From contig JARGFU010000015.1 of the NCBI GenBank assembly GCA_029210625.1, forward strand, positions 76,940 to 140,939: DNA of 64,000 bases, read 5' to 3'. Origin of the DNA: Deltaproteobacteria bacterium. Its GTDB lineage: Bacteria; Myxococcota; Myxococcia; SLRQ01. The notes beneath the pieces are model-generated. The model did not search any database, was not told the origin of the DNA, and saw nothing but the letters and a program-made list of their open reading frames with translations. The position numbers and the translations under genes were made by a program. Within the stretch, counting starts at the first letter, position 1, and each line of letters opens with the position of its first letter. Positions 1 through 8,141 of the stretch are shown one piece after another.

Positions 1-136
1 CCAGATCCCCGACGTAGCGATACTGATAGTAGACGCAGTAGTCGAGATCTCTCTCGGTGCCGCATCCCCCCGACAGGCCCATGAGCACCGCTGCGAAGCC
101 CAATACCCGAAGAGTCGACCCGTATGATCCGACCAT
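1..136 (-). CDS. putative lipoprotein, N-terminal fragment at window edge
   Basis: The N-terminal 45 codons of a minus-strand gene that leaves the window at base 1. The start ATG at 136 is preceded by GGAG-type purine runs (about 141-155). The product opens with a short basic and hydrophobic stretch ending in LSGGC, a plausible though not ideal lipobox, followed by a Cys- and Tyr-rich segment, so an exported lipoprotein is likely. It lies 78 bp downstream of the next minus-strand gene and may share its transcript. The family cannot be named from this fragment. Confidence 0.55.
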   Translation of the reverse strand, partial: MVGSYGSTLRVLGFAAVLMGLSGGCGTERDLDYCVYYQYRYVGDL

Positions 137-214
137 CTCTCTCCGTCCTCCTCTGCAGAGAGCCGACCGGGGTGCGGCCTGGTTCGCCCGTCCCCCGATC
201 GACCCTCGAAGCCC

Positions 215-1114
215 CTAGAACGGGGCGCACCATTGCGTTCCAGCGCTGGTCACCCCATCCAACGTGAAGGTCGTGCCCCTCGACTCATGGCTCGACCATG
301 TGCCGACCAGTCGCTCGGCCGGCTCGAACCCGAAGAAGTACGCGGCGAAGCCAAACTGCACCCTCGGCTCATTCTGTCCCCACAGGGGCCTGTCGAAGAT
401 GGCCAATCCCGTGCCATCACAGAGCCTCACGCGAGACTCGAGCTCGTGCTCGCCCGTGGGCTCCGAACAGGCCCAGGGAATGAACCCAAATCTCCAGCAG
501 AAGCGGCTGTTGGCCTGATACCCGCCCCGGGTCTGGGTCGTGCTGCCGCGGGCAATGTGCCTCCAGGATCGATGGAGGTTCACGGACTGGAACTCCGCGC
601 AGTTCTCCTGCTCCCCATCACAGGCCACCTGCGTGTCGATCTCGTCGAAGAGCGCCATGGGTGTCGCCATCATGGCTGCGAGACCCGCGCCGGCCTCGCA
701 GTCGTCTTCCGCGAGGCAGAACTGCTGCCCACCCACGATGATGTAGCCCGCCTTTCCGGAGAGGAAGGCCGTGACCGGGTTGCCGACCGCGAAGAGGGTC
801 TCCGTCTTCTCGTCGGGGATGTAGCCCTGACCGATCATCTCGAAGGCCAGCTCGATCCCGATCTGAGATCCTTCCCGCATCAGCGGTGCAGCGTTCAGGT
901 GCTCCTCGGAGAAGGCGTAGAAGTCGTGCCACGTGTCGAACTCCAGCGGCTTCTCCGGTGCCGGAAAGACCGTCTTGAGCTCGGTGGCGTCGAAGGTGAC
1001 CTGCCCGGGTTCGCCGAAGACGAGCTCCGTCTCCCCGTCGAACTCCGCGGCCATGGCCGCAGGGTTGATCCCCAGAAGTCCTGAAACCGCGAACAGAACC
1101 ATTGTCTTTCTCAT
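215..1114 (-). CDS. secreted protein of unknown function
   Basis: 299 residues. The ATG at 1114 is preferred over the upstream TTG (1126) because GGAGG lies six bases before it and the product then starts with a clean signal peptide (MRKTMVLF..., cleavage around Ala-Met-Ala/Ala). The mature part has about nine Cys, several in the C-terminal half near Trp and aromatic residues, which suggests a disulfide-bonded extracytoplasmic domain. I do not recognise the family. The gene looks less GC-rich than the rest of the window. It may be co-transcribed with the lipoprotein gene that follows. Confidence 0.6.
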   Translation of the reverse strand: MRKTMVLFAVSGLLGINPAAMAAEFDGETELVFGEPGQVTFDATELKTVFPAPEKPLEFDTWHDFYAFSEEHLNAAPLMREGSQIGIELAFEMIGQGYIPDEKTETLFAVGNPVTAFLSGKAGYIIVGGQQFCLAEDDCEAGAGLAAMMATPMALFDEIDTQVACDGEQENCAEFQSVNLHRSWRHIARGSTTQTRGGYQANSRFCWRFGFIPWACSEPTGEHELESRVRLCDGTGLAIFDRPLWGQNEPRVQFGFAAYFFGFEPAERLVGTWSSHESRGTTFTLDGVTSAGTQWCAPF

Positions 1115-1192
1115 GAGAGCCTCCAAGATGGCGTTGAGGTCGATACGACGCCCTGGAGGCTAGAGAGCCCTCCCGCTGCAGTCTCTCGGGGA

Positions 1193-1224
1193 AACCCTGA
1201 TTCTCGTGCACTCATTTCAGGGTT
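1193..1224 (-). terminator. possible terminator hairpin after the response regulator
   Basis: A perfect 8-bp inverted repeat (AACCCTGA / TCAGGGTT) with a 16-base loop overlaps the end of the response-regulator reading frame. On the minus strand only a short T run follows the stem, so it may be a weak or factor-assisted terminator, or chance. Confidence 0.35.
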
Positions 1225-1471
1225 CTTCCCGATCGTCGATCGCGAGCAGGCCCCAGAGGCGCGCGAGCTCGACCATCTCCCGCCGGTCCGCGAAGCCGAG
1301 CTTCTGGCGCAGCGTGGCTCGATGCGACTCGACGGTCTTCTCGCTCACCACCAGCGCTCGAGCCACCTGCTGGTTCGTCCACCCCCTGGCCAGCCGGCCG
1401 AAGACCTCCTCCTCCCTCGGGGTGAGGCTGACGAACGCATCCGTCTCGACGAGCCGCCGCTCGCCTCGAAA

Positions 1472-1491
1472 CCGGACGGTGCCGGACGGTG
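1472..1491. repeat. 10-bp tandem duplication inside the response regulator
   Basis: Two perfect adjacent copies of CCGGACGGTG (1472-1481 and 1482-1491). Ten bases shift the frame by one, exactly at the receiver/HTH junction. A single copy would give a continuous protein. Confidence 0.85.
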
Positions 1492-1863
1492 ATCGTTCCT
1501 TCGAGGATCGCTCGCAGGGACTCGACCAGGTCCTCCATCGGGATTGCCTTGTGTACGACACCAGCGGCGCCGGCCTTAAGGGAGGAGGTCACCAGGTCGG
1601 GATGATCGAGGCCGGTGTACACCACGGACTTCGTCGCGGGCTGCGTCCTGCGCAACGTCCGGATGGCCCAGAGGCCACCCTGCCGGGGCATCTTCAGGTC
1701 GACCAGCAAGAGCGAGGCCTCGTGCACGGTGGCCACCTCCACAGCGTCCTCAGCGCTCTGGACACAGATGATCTCATCGAAGTCCAGCGCCTTCGCGAGC
1801 AAGGGCTCCAGCACCGAGGTCACGCAAGGATGATCGTCCGCCACCACCGCGATGCGCGCACTT

Positions 1864-1877
1864 GCTTGTCGCTTGTC
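1864..1877. repeat. 7-bp tandem duplication at the 5' end of the response regulator
   Basis: Two perfect adjacent copies of GCTTGTC lie between the ATG at 1897 and the receiver domain. With two copies the ATG and the receiver are out of frame; with three copies they would be in frame. Confidence 0.8.
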
Positions 1878-1910
1878 GCCGACCCGGTCCCATCCATCAC
1901 CATCTCCTCA

Positions 1911-1928
1911 ATGGGTATTTATACCCAT
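1911..1928. promoter_or_regulatory. 18-bp palindrome upstream of the response regulator
   Basis: A perfect inverted repeat with 8-bp arms and a 2-base centre (plus strand ATGGGTATTTATACCCAT), one base upstream of the GAGGAG ribosome site. It is AT-rich in GC-rich surroundings. It could be an operator, perhaps autoregulatory, or a hairpin at the 5' end of the transcript. Its TATAAAT core also resembles a -10 element. Confidence 0.5.
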
Positions 1929-1976
1929 GTCCGACACTGACGCAAACGCGCCAAAAGCGTGAGGTGCGGGCGCCCC

Positions 1977-3137
1977 CTAGACCTTGCCGTAGAGCCAGCC
2001 CAGCGGGCCCCAGACCTTCGCGTAGCCGGCCTCGCCGTGGGGGCGGCTAAAGCCCAGCCTCATCAGCGGGGTCATCACCCGCTGCTTCTTCTCCAGCGAG
2101 CGATGGATGCGGCTCTGCGCGAAGGCGGCGTTGTAGCGCTCCATCGCCTCCGGGCTCCAGCGGCCGGGCGGCCGGTCCGCGAGGTGGCCGACCAGGAAGC
2201 GGGCGTTCTTCATCGAGGGGACGATGCCGCAGCCCCCGGTGGCCTCGACCATGCCGATGGTGTCCCCCACCAGGGCCAGGCCGGGGATCTCCATCCCCCG
2301 CTCGTGCAGGGCCCCCATGGGGATGAGGGTCGCCCCCTGGAAGGACCAGCTCGCCGAGGCCACCCGCTCGGAGAAGACCGGCAGCCGCTCGAAGAGGGCG
2401 TCGAGGAAGGCGAGCATCCGGCTGCCGCCCGGCGGGCGGGCCCGCTCTGCCGGGGAGAGGGCGGCGGAGATCAGCATCACCCCGACCTCGGCGGCGTCGC
2501 CGCCCCGGGGGAAGATGAAGGCCAGCGCCGCGGGCATCTCCGGCTCGATGGCGCCGGCGGAGACGAAGAAGAACTCCATCCCCTCGTAGTCGGTGGTGAG
2601 GCCGGTGCAGATCCGCTTGGCGATGGGGCAGTCGAGGCGCCCGCGATCGACGCCGGTGGCGAGCCGGGAGCGGTGGCCGTCCGCGGCGACCATGGTCTCG
2701 CCCTCGACGCGAGCGCCGTCGGCCAGGATCAGGCCCACGCAGCGCCCTTCCTCCAGGACCGGCGCGGCCACCGGGCTCTCGAAGCGGAGCTCGGCCCCGG
2801 CCGCCTCCGCGGCCTCCCGCAGCCCCTCGGTGAGGGAGCGCCACTCGAAGAGGTGGGACTCGACCTCGCGCTCGACCTCGAAGCTCGCCCTCGCCCCCGG
2901 CGACCAGTAGCGCCGCTTCGCGGTGCGGTGGAGGCTGATCGTGTCCATGAAGGAGGGCCCGAGCAGCTCGTCGACGATCGGGTCGGGCCGCAGGGTCTCC
3001 CCCCGGGGAAAGACCCCGGTGGTCTTCTCCTTCTCCAGGACGAGGACCGAGAGCCCGGCCCGGGCGGCGAAGATCGCCGTCGAGAGGCCCGCCGGGCCGG
3101 CGCCGCTGATCAGGAGGTCGTAGCGCGATTCGCTCAC
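1977..3137 (-). CDS. FAD-dependent oxidoreductase, geranylgeranyl-reductase-like
   Basis: About 386 residues if started at GTG 3137, which places the Rossmann motif (YDLLISGAGPAGLSTA) near the N-terminus. A GTG at 3215 would add 26 unlikely residues. The product shows the GxGxxG FAD-binding motif with an acidic/Lys segment (VLEKEK) ending strand 2, the PRGETLRP segment, a GDRxxL-like middle (AADGHRSRLATG) and the second FAD motif LVGDTIGMVEATGGCGI. These fit the p-hydroxybenzoate-hydroxylase-like fold of geranylgeranyl reductases and related monooxygenases. The substrate cannot be told; no isoprenoid genes are adjacent. Transcribed away from the membrane-protein gene at 3269. Confidence 0.75.
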   Translation of the reverse strand: MSESRYDLLISGAGPAGLSTAIFAARAGLSVLVLEKEKTTGVFPRGETLRPDPIVDELLGPSFMDTISLHRTAKRRYWSPGARASFEVEREVESHLFEWRSLTEGLREAAEAAGAELRFESPVAAPVLEEGRCVGLILADGARVEGETMVAADGHRSRLATGVDRGRLDCPIAKRICTGLTTDYEGMEFFFVSAGAIEPEMPAALAFIFPRGGDAAEVGVMLISAALSPAERARPPGGSRMLAFLDALFERLPVFSERVASASWSFQGATLIPMGALHERGMEIPGLALVGDTIGMVEATGGCGIVPSMKNARFLVGHLADRPPGRWSPEAMERYNAAFAQSRIHRSLEKKQRVMTPLMRLGFSRPHGEAGYAKVWGPLGWLYGKV

Positions 3138-3250
3138 GCGACACTCGTATCGCGATCCCTCCGGGGTCGGCAAAGGGGGGCCGGTGGAAGAGGCCGCGAG
3201 ACAGGCCTGTTGCACTCCGGACCATTTCTCGCCCGATCCCCCGTTCGAGC

Positions 3251-3266
3251 CTACCCTCGCGGGTAG
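3251..3266. promoter_or_regulatory. short hairpin directly before a start codon
   Basis: CTACCC and GGGTAG form a perfect 6-bp stem with a TCGC loop, ending two bases before the ATG at 3269. It occupies the place where a ribosome site would be, and no clear Shine-Dalgarno sequence is seen. It may regulate translation or be an operator; it could also be chance. Confidence 0.35.
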
Positions 3267-3268
3267 AC

Positions 3269-5758
3269 ATGAGAGGTCTCTCCTTCATCCGGAGGCTCGG
3301 GGTCCTCGCCCTCGCGCTCCTCCTCCTCTCGCCCGTCTGGGCGCAGGTCGAGCTCGACCGGGCCGAGGCTGGGCTCGACCGCCTCGAGCAGCTGCGGCGC
3401 GCCGAGATCCGCGGCTGGCGCCAGCAGGTCCAGCAGCTGCGCGCGAAGGAGGGCGCCGACGAGAGCTGGCAGGCGAGCGTCGACACCTTCGCGCTCCAGC
3501 TCGAGGCCGTCCTCCAGGCCGACCTCGTCGATCTCGGCGCCCCCTCCCTCGTGCCCCCGGCCACCCGGCCGGCGCCGATCGCGAGCGAGCCGCCGGACCC
3601 GGCCGCCCTGGAGCGGATGGAGGCCTACGCGGCGCGCGCCGGGGCGCTGAAGGCCCGCGAGGCCCAGCTGCGGGCGGCCCGGGCGAAGGTGAGCGCCGGG
3701 GCGCTGCGCGGGCTCCACCGCCTGGAGTCCTCTCGCACCGGCCCGCCGACGGCCGGCGGCTACTTCCGGGCCGCCGAGCGCGAGCGCCTCCTCGACCGGC
3801 TCCGGCAGAGCCTGCGCATCGCCGAGGAGCACACCCGCCGCCAGCTGCGCGGGCTCCACACCCTCCCCGCCCGCGCCTCCGCGCCCGAGCTCTCGAGGGC
3901 GCTGTGGACCGCCTGCGCCTGGGCGGTGGTGACCCTGGTCGCCTTCGGCCTGGTGGCCCGCCGCAAGGACGCGCTGATGCGCTTCCTGCGCAAGCGCATC
4001 GGCCGGAGCATCGAGCGCCCCGCCCTGCGCCTCTCGGTGGAGCGCTGGGTGCGCTTCTTCCTGGCCATCGGCCCGGCCTTCTTCTGGGTGCTCTTCCTCG
4101 AGGCGATGAACGCGGCGCTCGCCCCGCTGAACCTGGGGGAGGTGCGCCTGCTACGGCTGCTCCTCCTGACCTGGGCCTGGTACCGGGTCGTCCGGGACGG
4201 GGCCCTCCACCTGCTGACGACCTGGGCGGCCGCCCGCGACAACGTGCTGGGGCCCGCGGTGCGCCTGCGAATCATGCGCTCGCTGCGCCTCGGCGGGCGG
4301 ACCGTCGTCGGCCTCCTGGTGGTCCTGCTCTCCCTCGAGCGCCTCGCCGGCGCCGGCCCCCTCTTCCACGCCGCGGCCGCGATCGCCGCGATCTTCCTCG
4401 CCACGAGCCTGCTGGTCCTGGTGGCACACTGGCGAGTGGAGATCCTGGAGACCTGGCGGGAGGACTTCGAGGGGGGCCGGCTCGCCCGCCTCGCCCATCG
4501 CTCCGAGGCCCACCCCACCTTCGAGACCCTCGTCGCCCTGATCCTCGGGCTGGCCCTGGTGGTCGTCCTCTTCGTCCGCGGTCTGCGCGACCTGGCGCTG
4601 CGCTTCACCCGGGTACGCCGCCTCTTCGCCGCCTTCGAGCGCCGCAAGCTCGAGCGCCGCGGCGAGACCGCGGTCTCGGGCGACGACGACCTCGCCCGCC
4701 TGCCCGACGCCATCCAAGACGCCCTGGGGGAGGGCCCCATCGCCCCGGCCGAGGCCCTGCCCCACTTCCCGGGCCTCACCGAGGCCCGGCTCTTCTTCGA
4801 GCAGCGCGCCGACCGCGGCACCGGGGGCAGCCTGGCCCTGGTGGGCGAGCCGGGCTCGGGCCGGCGCAGCTGGCTGCGCGCCCTGGGCGAGGCCTGCAAG
4901 GACATCCCCACCACCGAGCTCACCCTCCCCCGCCGCCCCACCTCCGCCACCGAGGTCTGCGAGCAGCTCATCGCGGGGCTCTCCCTCGAGTGCGAGGCGA
5001 CCCCCGACGCGGTGGTCGCCGCCCTCGAGGCCCGGCCCCTGACCCGGATCGTGGTGCGCAACCCCAAGCTCCTCGCGCTGCGCTGCATGGGGGGGCTGCG
5101 GACCTTCGAGACCTTCCTCGAGATCATCGGCCGCAGCGCCGAGCGGGTGCAGTGGATCTGCGTCTTCCCCGCGGGCCTCTGGCGCTTCCTCTCCCGCGTC
5201 TACAACGAGGTGCACCTCTTCCAGCAGGTCTGCCAGCTCGGCCCCTGGAGCGAGGAGCAGATCGACGAGCTGATCAGCCGCCGGATGCGCCGGGCCAAGG
5301 TCGTGCCCCGCTACCAGATCTCGGTGGTCGACAACCTCGACGGCACGGCCTTCGACACCGAGGTGGTCCACACCGCCCGTCGCTACCACCGGCTGATCTG
5401 GGACTACGCCGACGGCAACCCGGCGGCGGCCCTCCACTTCTGGCTGCGCTCCCTCTCGGTGGACCCCGAGACCGGAGAGGTGGTCGCCCGCCTCTTCCGG
5501 GCGCCGGACGGCGCCGCCCTGGATCGCCTCGACGAGCGCTCCCGCTTCGCCCTGGCCTGCGTCGCCCTCCACGACGGCATCTCCATCCCGGACGCCGCCC
5601 GCGCCCTGGGCTACTCGGTGGGGGAGACCGAGGCGCTGCTCGAGAACCTGCGCGAGTCCGGCGTGCTCGAGGAGCGTGACCGCCACCTGAAGCTCTCCAC
5701 CCACTGGCAGCGCGCGGTCCTGCGCTTCCTGCGCCAGCGCCACCTGGTGGCCGCCTAG
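3269..5758 (+). CDS. multi-pass membrane protein with a degenerate P-loop cytoplasmic domain
   Basis: 829 residues. A signal peptide (1-25) is followed by an Arg/Glu-rich, coiled-coil-like periplasmic segment (to about 205). Several membrane helices follow (around 212-230, 265-290, 350-390, 425-445). The C-terminal cytoplasmic part carries LALVGEPGSGRRSWLRALG (about 521-539), which resembles a Walker A loop but has Arg where the catalytic Lys should be. The later segment RIVVRNPKLLAL lacks an obvious Walker B Asp. A winged-helix-like tail ends the protein (IPDAARALGYSVGETEALLENLRESGVLEER). It therefore looks like a STAND/AAA-like module that may bind but not hydrolyse nucleotide. The stop is 14 bp before an MscS channel gene, so the two proteins probably act together. 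No family name is assigned. Confidence 0.7.
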   Translation: MRGLSFIRRLGVLALALLLLSPVWAQVELDRAEAGLDRLEQLRRAEIRGWRQQVQQLRAKEGADESWQASVDTFALQLEAVLQADLVDLGAPSLVPPATRPAPIASEPPDPAALERMEAYAARAGALKAREAQLRAARAKVSAGALRGLHRLESSRTGPPTAGGYFRAAERERLLDRLRQSLRIAEEHTRRQLRGLHTLPARASAPELSRALWTACAWAVVTLVAFGLVARRKDALMRFLRKRIGRSIERPALRLSVERWVRFFLAIGPAFFWVLFLEAMNAALAPLNLGEVRLLRLLLLTWAWYRVVRDGALHLLTTWAAARDNVLGPAVRLRIMRSLRLGGRTVVGLLVVLLSLERLAGAGPLFHAAAAIAAIFLATSLLVLVAHWRVEILETWREDFEGGRLARLAHRSEAHPTFETLVALILGLALVVVLFVRGLRDLALRFTRVRRLFAAFERRKLERRGETAVSGDDDLARLPDAIQDALGEGPIAPAEALPHFPGLTEARLFFEQRADRGTGGSLALVGEPGSGRRSWLRALGEACKDIPTTELTLPRRPTSATEVCEQLIAGLSLECEATPDAVVAALEARPLTRIVVRNPKLLALRCMGGLRTFETFLEIIGRSAERVQWICVFPAGLWRFLSRVYNEVHLFQQVCQLGPWSEEQIDELISRRMRRAKVVPRYQISVVDNLDGTAFDTEVVHTARRYHRLIWDYADGNPAAALHFWLRSLSVDPETGEVVARLFRAPDGAALDRLDERSRFALACVALHDGISIPDAARALGYSVGETEALLENLRESGVLEERDRHLKLSTHWQRAVLRFLRQRHLVAA

Positions 5759-5772
5759 AGGCCAAGAAGACC

Positions 5773-6591
5773 ATGGTCGAGTTCGACAAGATCCTCGAAG
5801 TGATTCGCCCTGGCGGGATCGTCTCGGGCATCGTGGTCCTCGGCTTCACCTGGCTCCTGGCCGAGGCCATCCGCAAGGGCATGGCCACCTGGAGCGCGCG
5901 CTGGCCCTCCAACCGCCTGGTGCTGCAGCACTCAGGCTCCCTGCTGCGCTACGCGGTCTGGGGCCTCGGAGCCATGGCGGCCCTCTTCCTGGCGGTGGAT
6001 CTCTCCCGGCAGGCGCTCACCGCCCTGGCCGGCATCATCGCCGTGGCCGGGGGCTTCGCCCTCAAGGACGTGGCCACCTCGGTGCTGGCAGGGATCACCC
6101 TCCTGGTCGATCGCCCCTTCCAGGTCGGCGACCGGATCACCTTCGGGGAGCACTACGGCGAGGTGGTCGCCATGGGCCTGCGCTCGGTGAAGCTGATGAC
6201 CCTGGATCACAACCTGGTCACCATCCCCAACGGGAGGCTGCTCACCGACGTGGTCTCCTGCGGGAACGCCGGGGCGATCTCGATGATGGTGCAGCTCGAC
6301 TTCCACCTCGGCGTCGATCAGGATCTGGCGGCTGCCCGCCGGATCGTCACCGACGCCATCACCACCTCGCGCTACGCCTACCTCAGGGAGCCCTGGAAGC
6401 TGGTCGTCAGCCAGGTCACCCTGGGCGAGGTGGTGGCGCTGCGCCTGCGGGCGAAGGTCTACGTCCTCGATCTGGGCTACGAGAAGGACCTGGAGACCGA
6501 CGTCACTTCGAAGGTCACCCTCGCCTTCGCCGAGGCCGGCCTCTCGCCGCCGGCCATCCTCCACCGGCCCCTCCCCGCCGCCGCGGCCTGA
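5773..6591 (+). CDS. MscS-type mechanosensitive ion channel
   Basis: 272 residues, with hydrophobic helices at about 15-32, 57-77 and 85-105. The hallmark pore-helix and beta-domain sequence follows: GIIAVAGGFALKDVATSVLAG, then LLVDRPFQVGDRI and the GEVVAMGLRSVKLMTLDHNLVTIPN stretch. This is the MscS superfamily core, a channel that opens on membrane tension and releases solutes. The protein is close in size to E. coli MscS. It is translationally close to the preceding membrane protein, which suggests a regulated channel. A large inverted repeat follows the stop. Confidence 0.92.
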   Translation: MVEFDKILEVIRPGGIVSGIVVLGFTWLLAEAIRKGMATWSARWPSNRLVLQHSGSLLRYAVWGLGAMAALFLAVDLSRQALTALAGIIAVAGGFALKDVATSVLAGITLLVDRPFQVGDRITFGEHYGEVVAMGLRSVKLMTLDHNLVTIPNGRLLTDVVSCGNAGAISMMVQLDFHLGVDQDLAAARRIVTDAITTSRYAYLREPWKLVVSQVTLGEVVALRLRAKVYVLDLGYEKDLETDVTSKVTLAFAEAGLSPPAILHRPLPAAAA

Positions 6592-6597
6592 TGGCCC

Positions 6598-6663
6598 GAT
6601 GGGGTCAGACCCCGACAAATGACACTTGCTCGTATGTGTCATGTGTCGGGGTCTGACCCCATC
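6598..6663. repeat. 28-bp-arm inverted repeat (REP/MITE-like)
   Basis: The left arm (6598-6625) and right arm (6636-6663) are complementary over 28 bp with one mismatch, around a 10-base loop. The arms contain GGGGTCAGACCCC, itself palindromic. It starts 6 bp after the mscS stop, so it could terminate transcription, but its length and perfection are more like a mobile REP-type or miniature element. No second copy was seen in this window. Confidence 0.75.
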
Positions 6664-6713
6664 CCTGACCGGGCCGCTTCGGACGGCCTGGCTGGTGGTC
6701 CCTAGGATCGACT

Positions 6714-6740
6714 GAAACGGACCTCCGTTTCGGTGAAACG
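6714..6740. promoter_or_regulatory. GAAACG/CGTTTC palindromes upstream of the sigma-54 activator gene
   Basis: Two overlapping inverted repeats: GAAACGGACCTCCGTTTC (6714-6731) and CGTTTCGGTGAAACG (6726-6740). The same half-sites recur at 11269-11305 before the molybdoenzyme operon. Since the next gene encodes an NtrC-type activator, these are good candidates for its own binding sites (autoregulation). Confidence 0.55.
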
Positions 6741-6767
6741 AATCCTTTCGCGCCCGGATTGGCACCC

Positions 6768-8141
6768 ATGGACGAGCACGTGCGAGAGATGATCGGCAAC
6801 ATCCCCCTGGACGACCTCATGACCGACACCTCGGCCTGGCGGGCGGTGGAGCTCGCCTTCGCCACCCTCGGCCGGGCCGTCCTCCTCCTCGACGAGGACT
6901 TCAAGGTCCTGGTCGCCACCCAGAGCTTGAGCGAGATGCTCTGCGACCGGGCGGCGGAGAAGATCGTCGGCCGGCCGATCTCCAACCTCCTCGGGGAGAG
7001 CTTCGCCGCCATCGGCTCGGAGATCCGCACCGCCCTCGAGCAGGGCATGACCCAGGAGGGGCGCCGGGCCTTCCTCCACTGCGGCGAGGGTCAGAGCCGC
7101 CTAGCCTCGGTCTCCGGCAGCCTGCTGCCGGGCACGCCCCCCCGCTACCTGCTGGTGATCCGCCCCGCCGAGTCCGAGATCTTGAGCTCGGTGAGCGTGG
7201 GACGGGGCCTGGTCGCCGAGTCGCCCGCCATGCTCTCGGTGGTGCACCTCATCGAGCAGCTCCACCGCTCCGAGGCGAACCTCCTGGTCACCGGGGAGAG
7301 CGGCGTGGGCAAGGAGGCCGTCGCCCGGGCCTTCCACGAGAGCTCTCCGCGCCGCGGCGGCCCCTTCGTGGCCATCAACTGCGCCGCCATCCCCGAGACC
7401 CTGCTGGAGTCCGAGCTCTTCGGCCACAAGCGGGGCGCGTTCACCGGCGCGGTGCGCGACCGCAAGGGCCGCTTCGAGATGGCCTCCGGCGGCACCCTCT
7501 TCCTCGACGAGATCGGCGAGCTCCCCCTGCACCTCCAGGCCAAGCTGCTGCGGGTGCTGCAGGACAAGACCTTCCTGCCGGTGGGGGAGGACCGGGTGCG
7601 GAAGCTCGACGCCCGGATCATGGCCGCGACCAACGTGGACATCGAGGCCGCGATCGCCCGGGGCGACTTCCGCGAGGACCTCTACTACCGCCTCTCGGTG
7701 GTGCCGGTGCGCATCCCTCCCCTGCGCGATCGCCCCGAGGACATCGAGCCGCTGACCCGGCACCTGCTGATGCGGATCAGCGGCCGCGAGGGGCGCGCCC
7801 TGCTCCTCTCGCCCGACGCCCTCGACATCATCCGGCGCTACCGCTGGCCGGGGAACGTGCGTCAGCTGCAGAACGTCATCGAGTTCGCGGTGGCCATGAG
7901 TCAGGGCCAGACCCTGCGCCCCGACCACCTCCCCACCGAGATCCGGCAGGAGCGCTGCTCGACGCCGCGCCCCGAGGGCGAGGCGGCCGCCGAGCTACCG
8001 GTCGCGGCCACCGACCCGGAGCGGGCCCGGATCGAGGCCGCCCTCTCCGAGGCCCACTGGAACCGCAACCGCGCCGCCGAGCGCCTGGGGATCAGCCGCA
8101 CCACCCTCTGGCGGCGGATGCGCGAGCTGGGGATCCAGTGA
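6768..8141 (+). CDS. PAS-domain sigma-54-dependent transcriptional activator
   Basis: 457 residues from ATG 6768; a TTG nine bases earlier is an alternative. The N-terminal part (about 20-125) looks like a PAS sensor: AVLLLDEDFKVLVAT, then IVGRPISNLLGES. The AAA+ domain has Walker A GESGVGKE (about 175), the sigma-54 contact loop GAFTGA (about 222), Walker B GGTLFLDEIGE (about 241) and the arginine-finger region YYRLSVVPVRIPPLRDRPEDI. A Fis-type HTH ends the protein (NRNRAAERLGISRTTLWRRMRELG). There is no receiver domain, so it probably senses a ligand or redox state directly. Its stop overlaps the Rieske gene start (ATGA), tying it to the electron-transfer genes. It is the probable activator of the promoter at 11365. 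Confidence 0.92.
   Translation: MDEHVREMIGNIPLDDLMTDTSAWRAVELAFATLGRAVLLLDEDFKVLVATQSLSEMLCDRAAEKIVGRPISNLLGESFAAIGSEIRTALEQGMTQEGRRAFLHCGEGQSRLASVSGSLLPGTPPRYLLVIRPAESEILSSVSVGRGLVAESPAMLSVVHLIEQLHRSEANLLVTGESGVGKEAVARAFHESSPRRGGPFVAINCAAIPETLLESELFGHKRGAFTGAVRDRKGRFEMASGGTLFLDEIGELPLHLQAKLLRVLQDKTFLPVGEDRVRKLDARIMAATNVDIEAAIARGDFREDLYYRLSVVPVRIPPLRDRPEDIEPLTRHLLMRISGREGRALLLSPDALDIIRRYRWPGNVRQLQNVIEFAVAMSQGQTLRPDHLPTEIRQERCSTPRPEGEAAAELPVAATDPERARIEAALSEAHWNRNRAAERLGISRTTLWRRMRELGIQ

Larger units (their letters stand above)
1217..1897 (-). pseudogene. NarL/FixJ-type response regulator, frame-disrupted at two tandem repeats
   Basis: Two-component response regulator in pieces. The receiver (ADDHP near the start, LLLVDLKMP phosphoacceptor region, VVYTG, then HKAIP) is read in one minus frame from about 1860 to 1490. 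The LuxR-type HTH (LTPREEEVFGRLARG, VSEKTVESHRATLRQKL) is read in another frame to the stop at 1217. The best ribosome site (GAGGAG at 1904-1909) and ATG (1897) are in the HTH frame, not the receiver frame. Removing one copy of the 10-bp direct repeat at 1472-1491 joins receiver to HTH in frame (ITVRFRGER). Adding a third copy of the 7-bp repeat at 1864-1877 joins ATG 1897 to the receiver. The receiver frame itself offers only an unsupported GTG at 1847. It is either a pseudogene or a slippage-switchable regulator; two assembly errors are less likely because both breaks coincide with repeats. Confidence 0.75.

Noticed and set aside
1844-1847. GTG codons as the genuine start of the response-regulator receiver
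   Set aside because: No ribosome site lies upstream and several conserved N-terminal residues (ARIA) would be lost, so an intact short regulator is unlikely; kept only as an alternative.
2047-3564. Minus-strand frame overlapping the FAD oxidoreductase
   Set aside because: Shifted-frame shadow: Arg/Pro/Gly/Ala-rich, no motifs, while the other frame carries the Rossmann motifs.
6751-6767. TGGCAC near the activator gene as a -24 box
   Set aside because: No GC pair at the required ten-base distance from GG.
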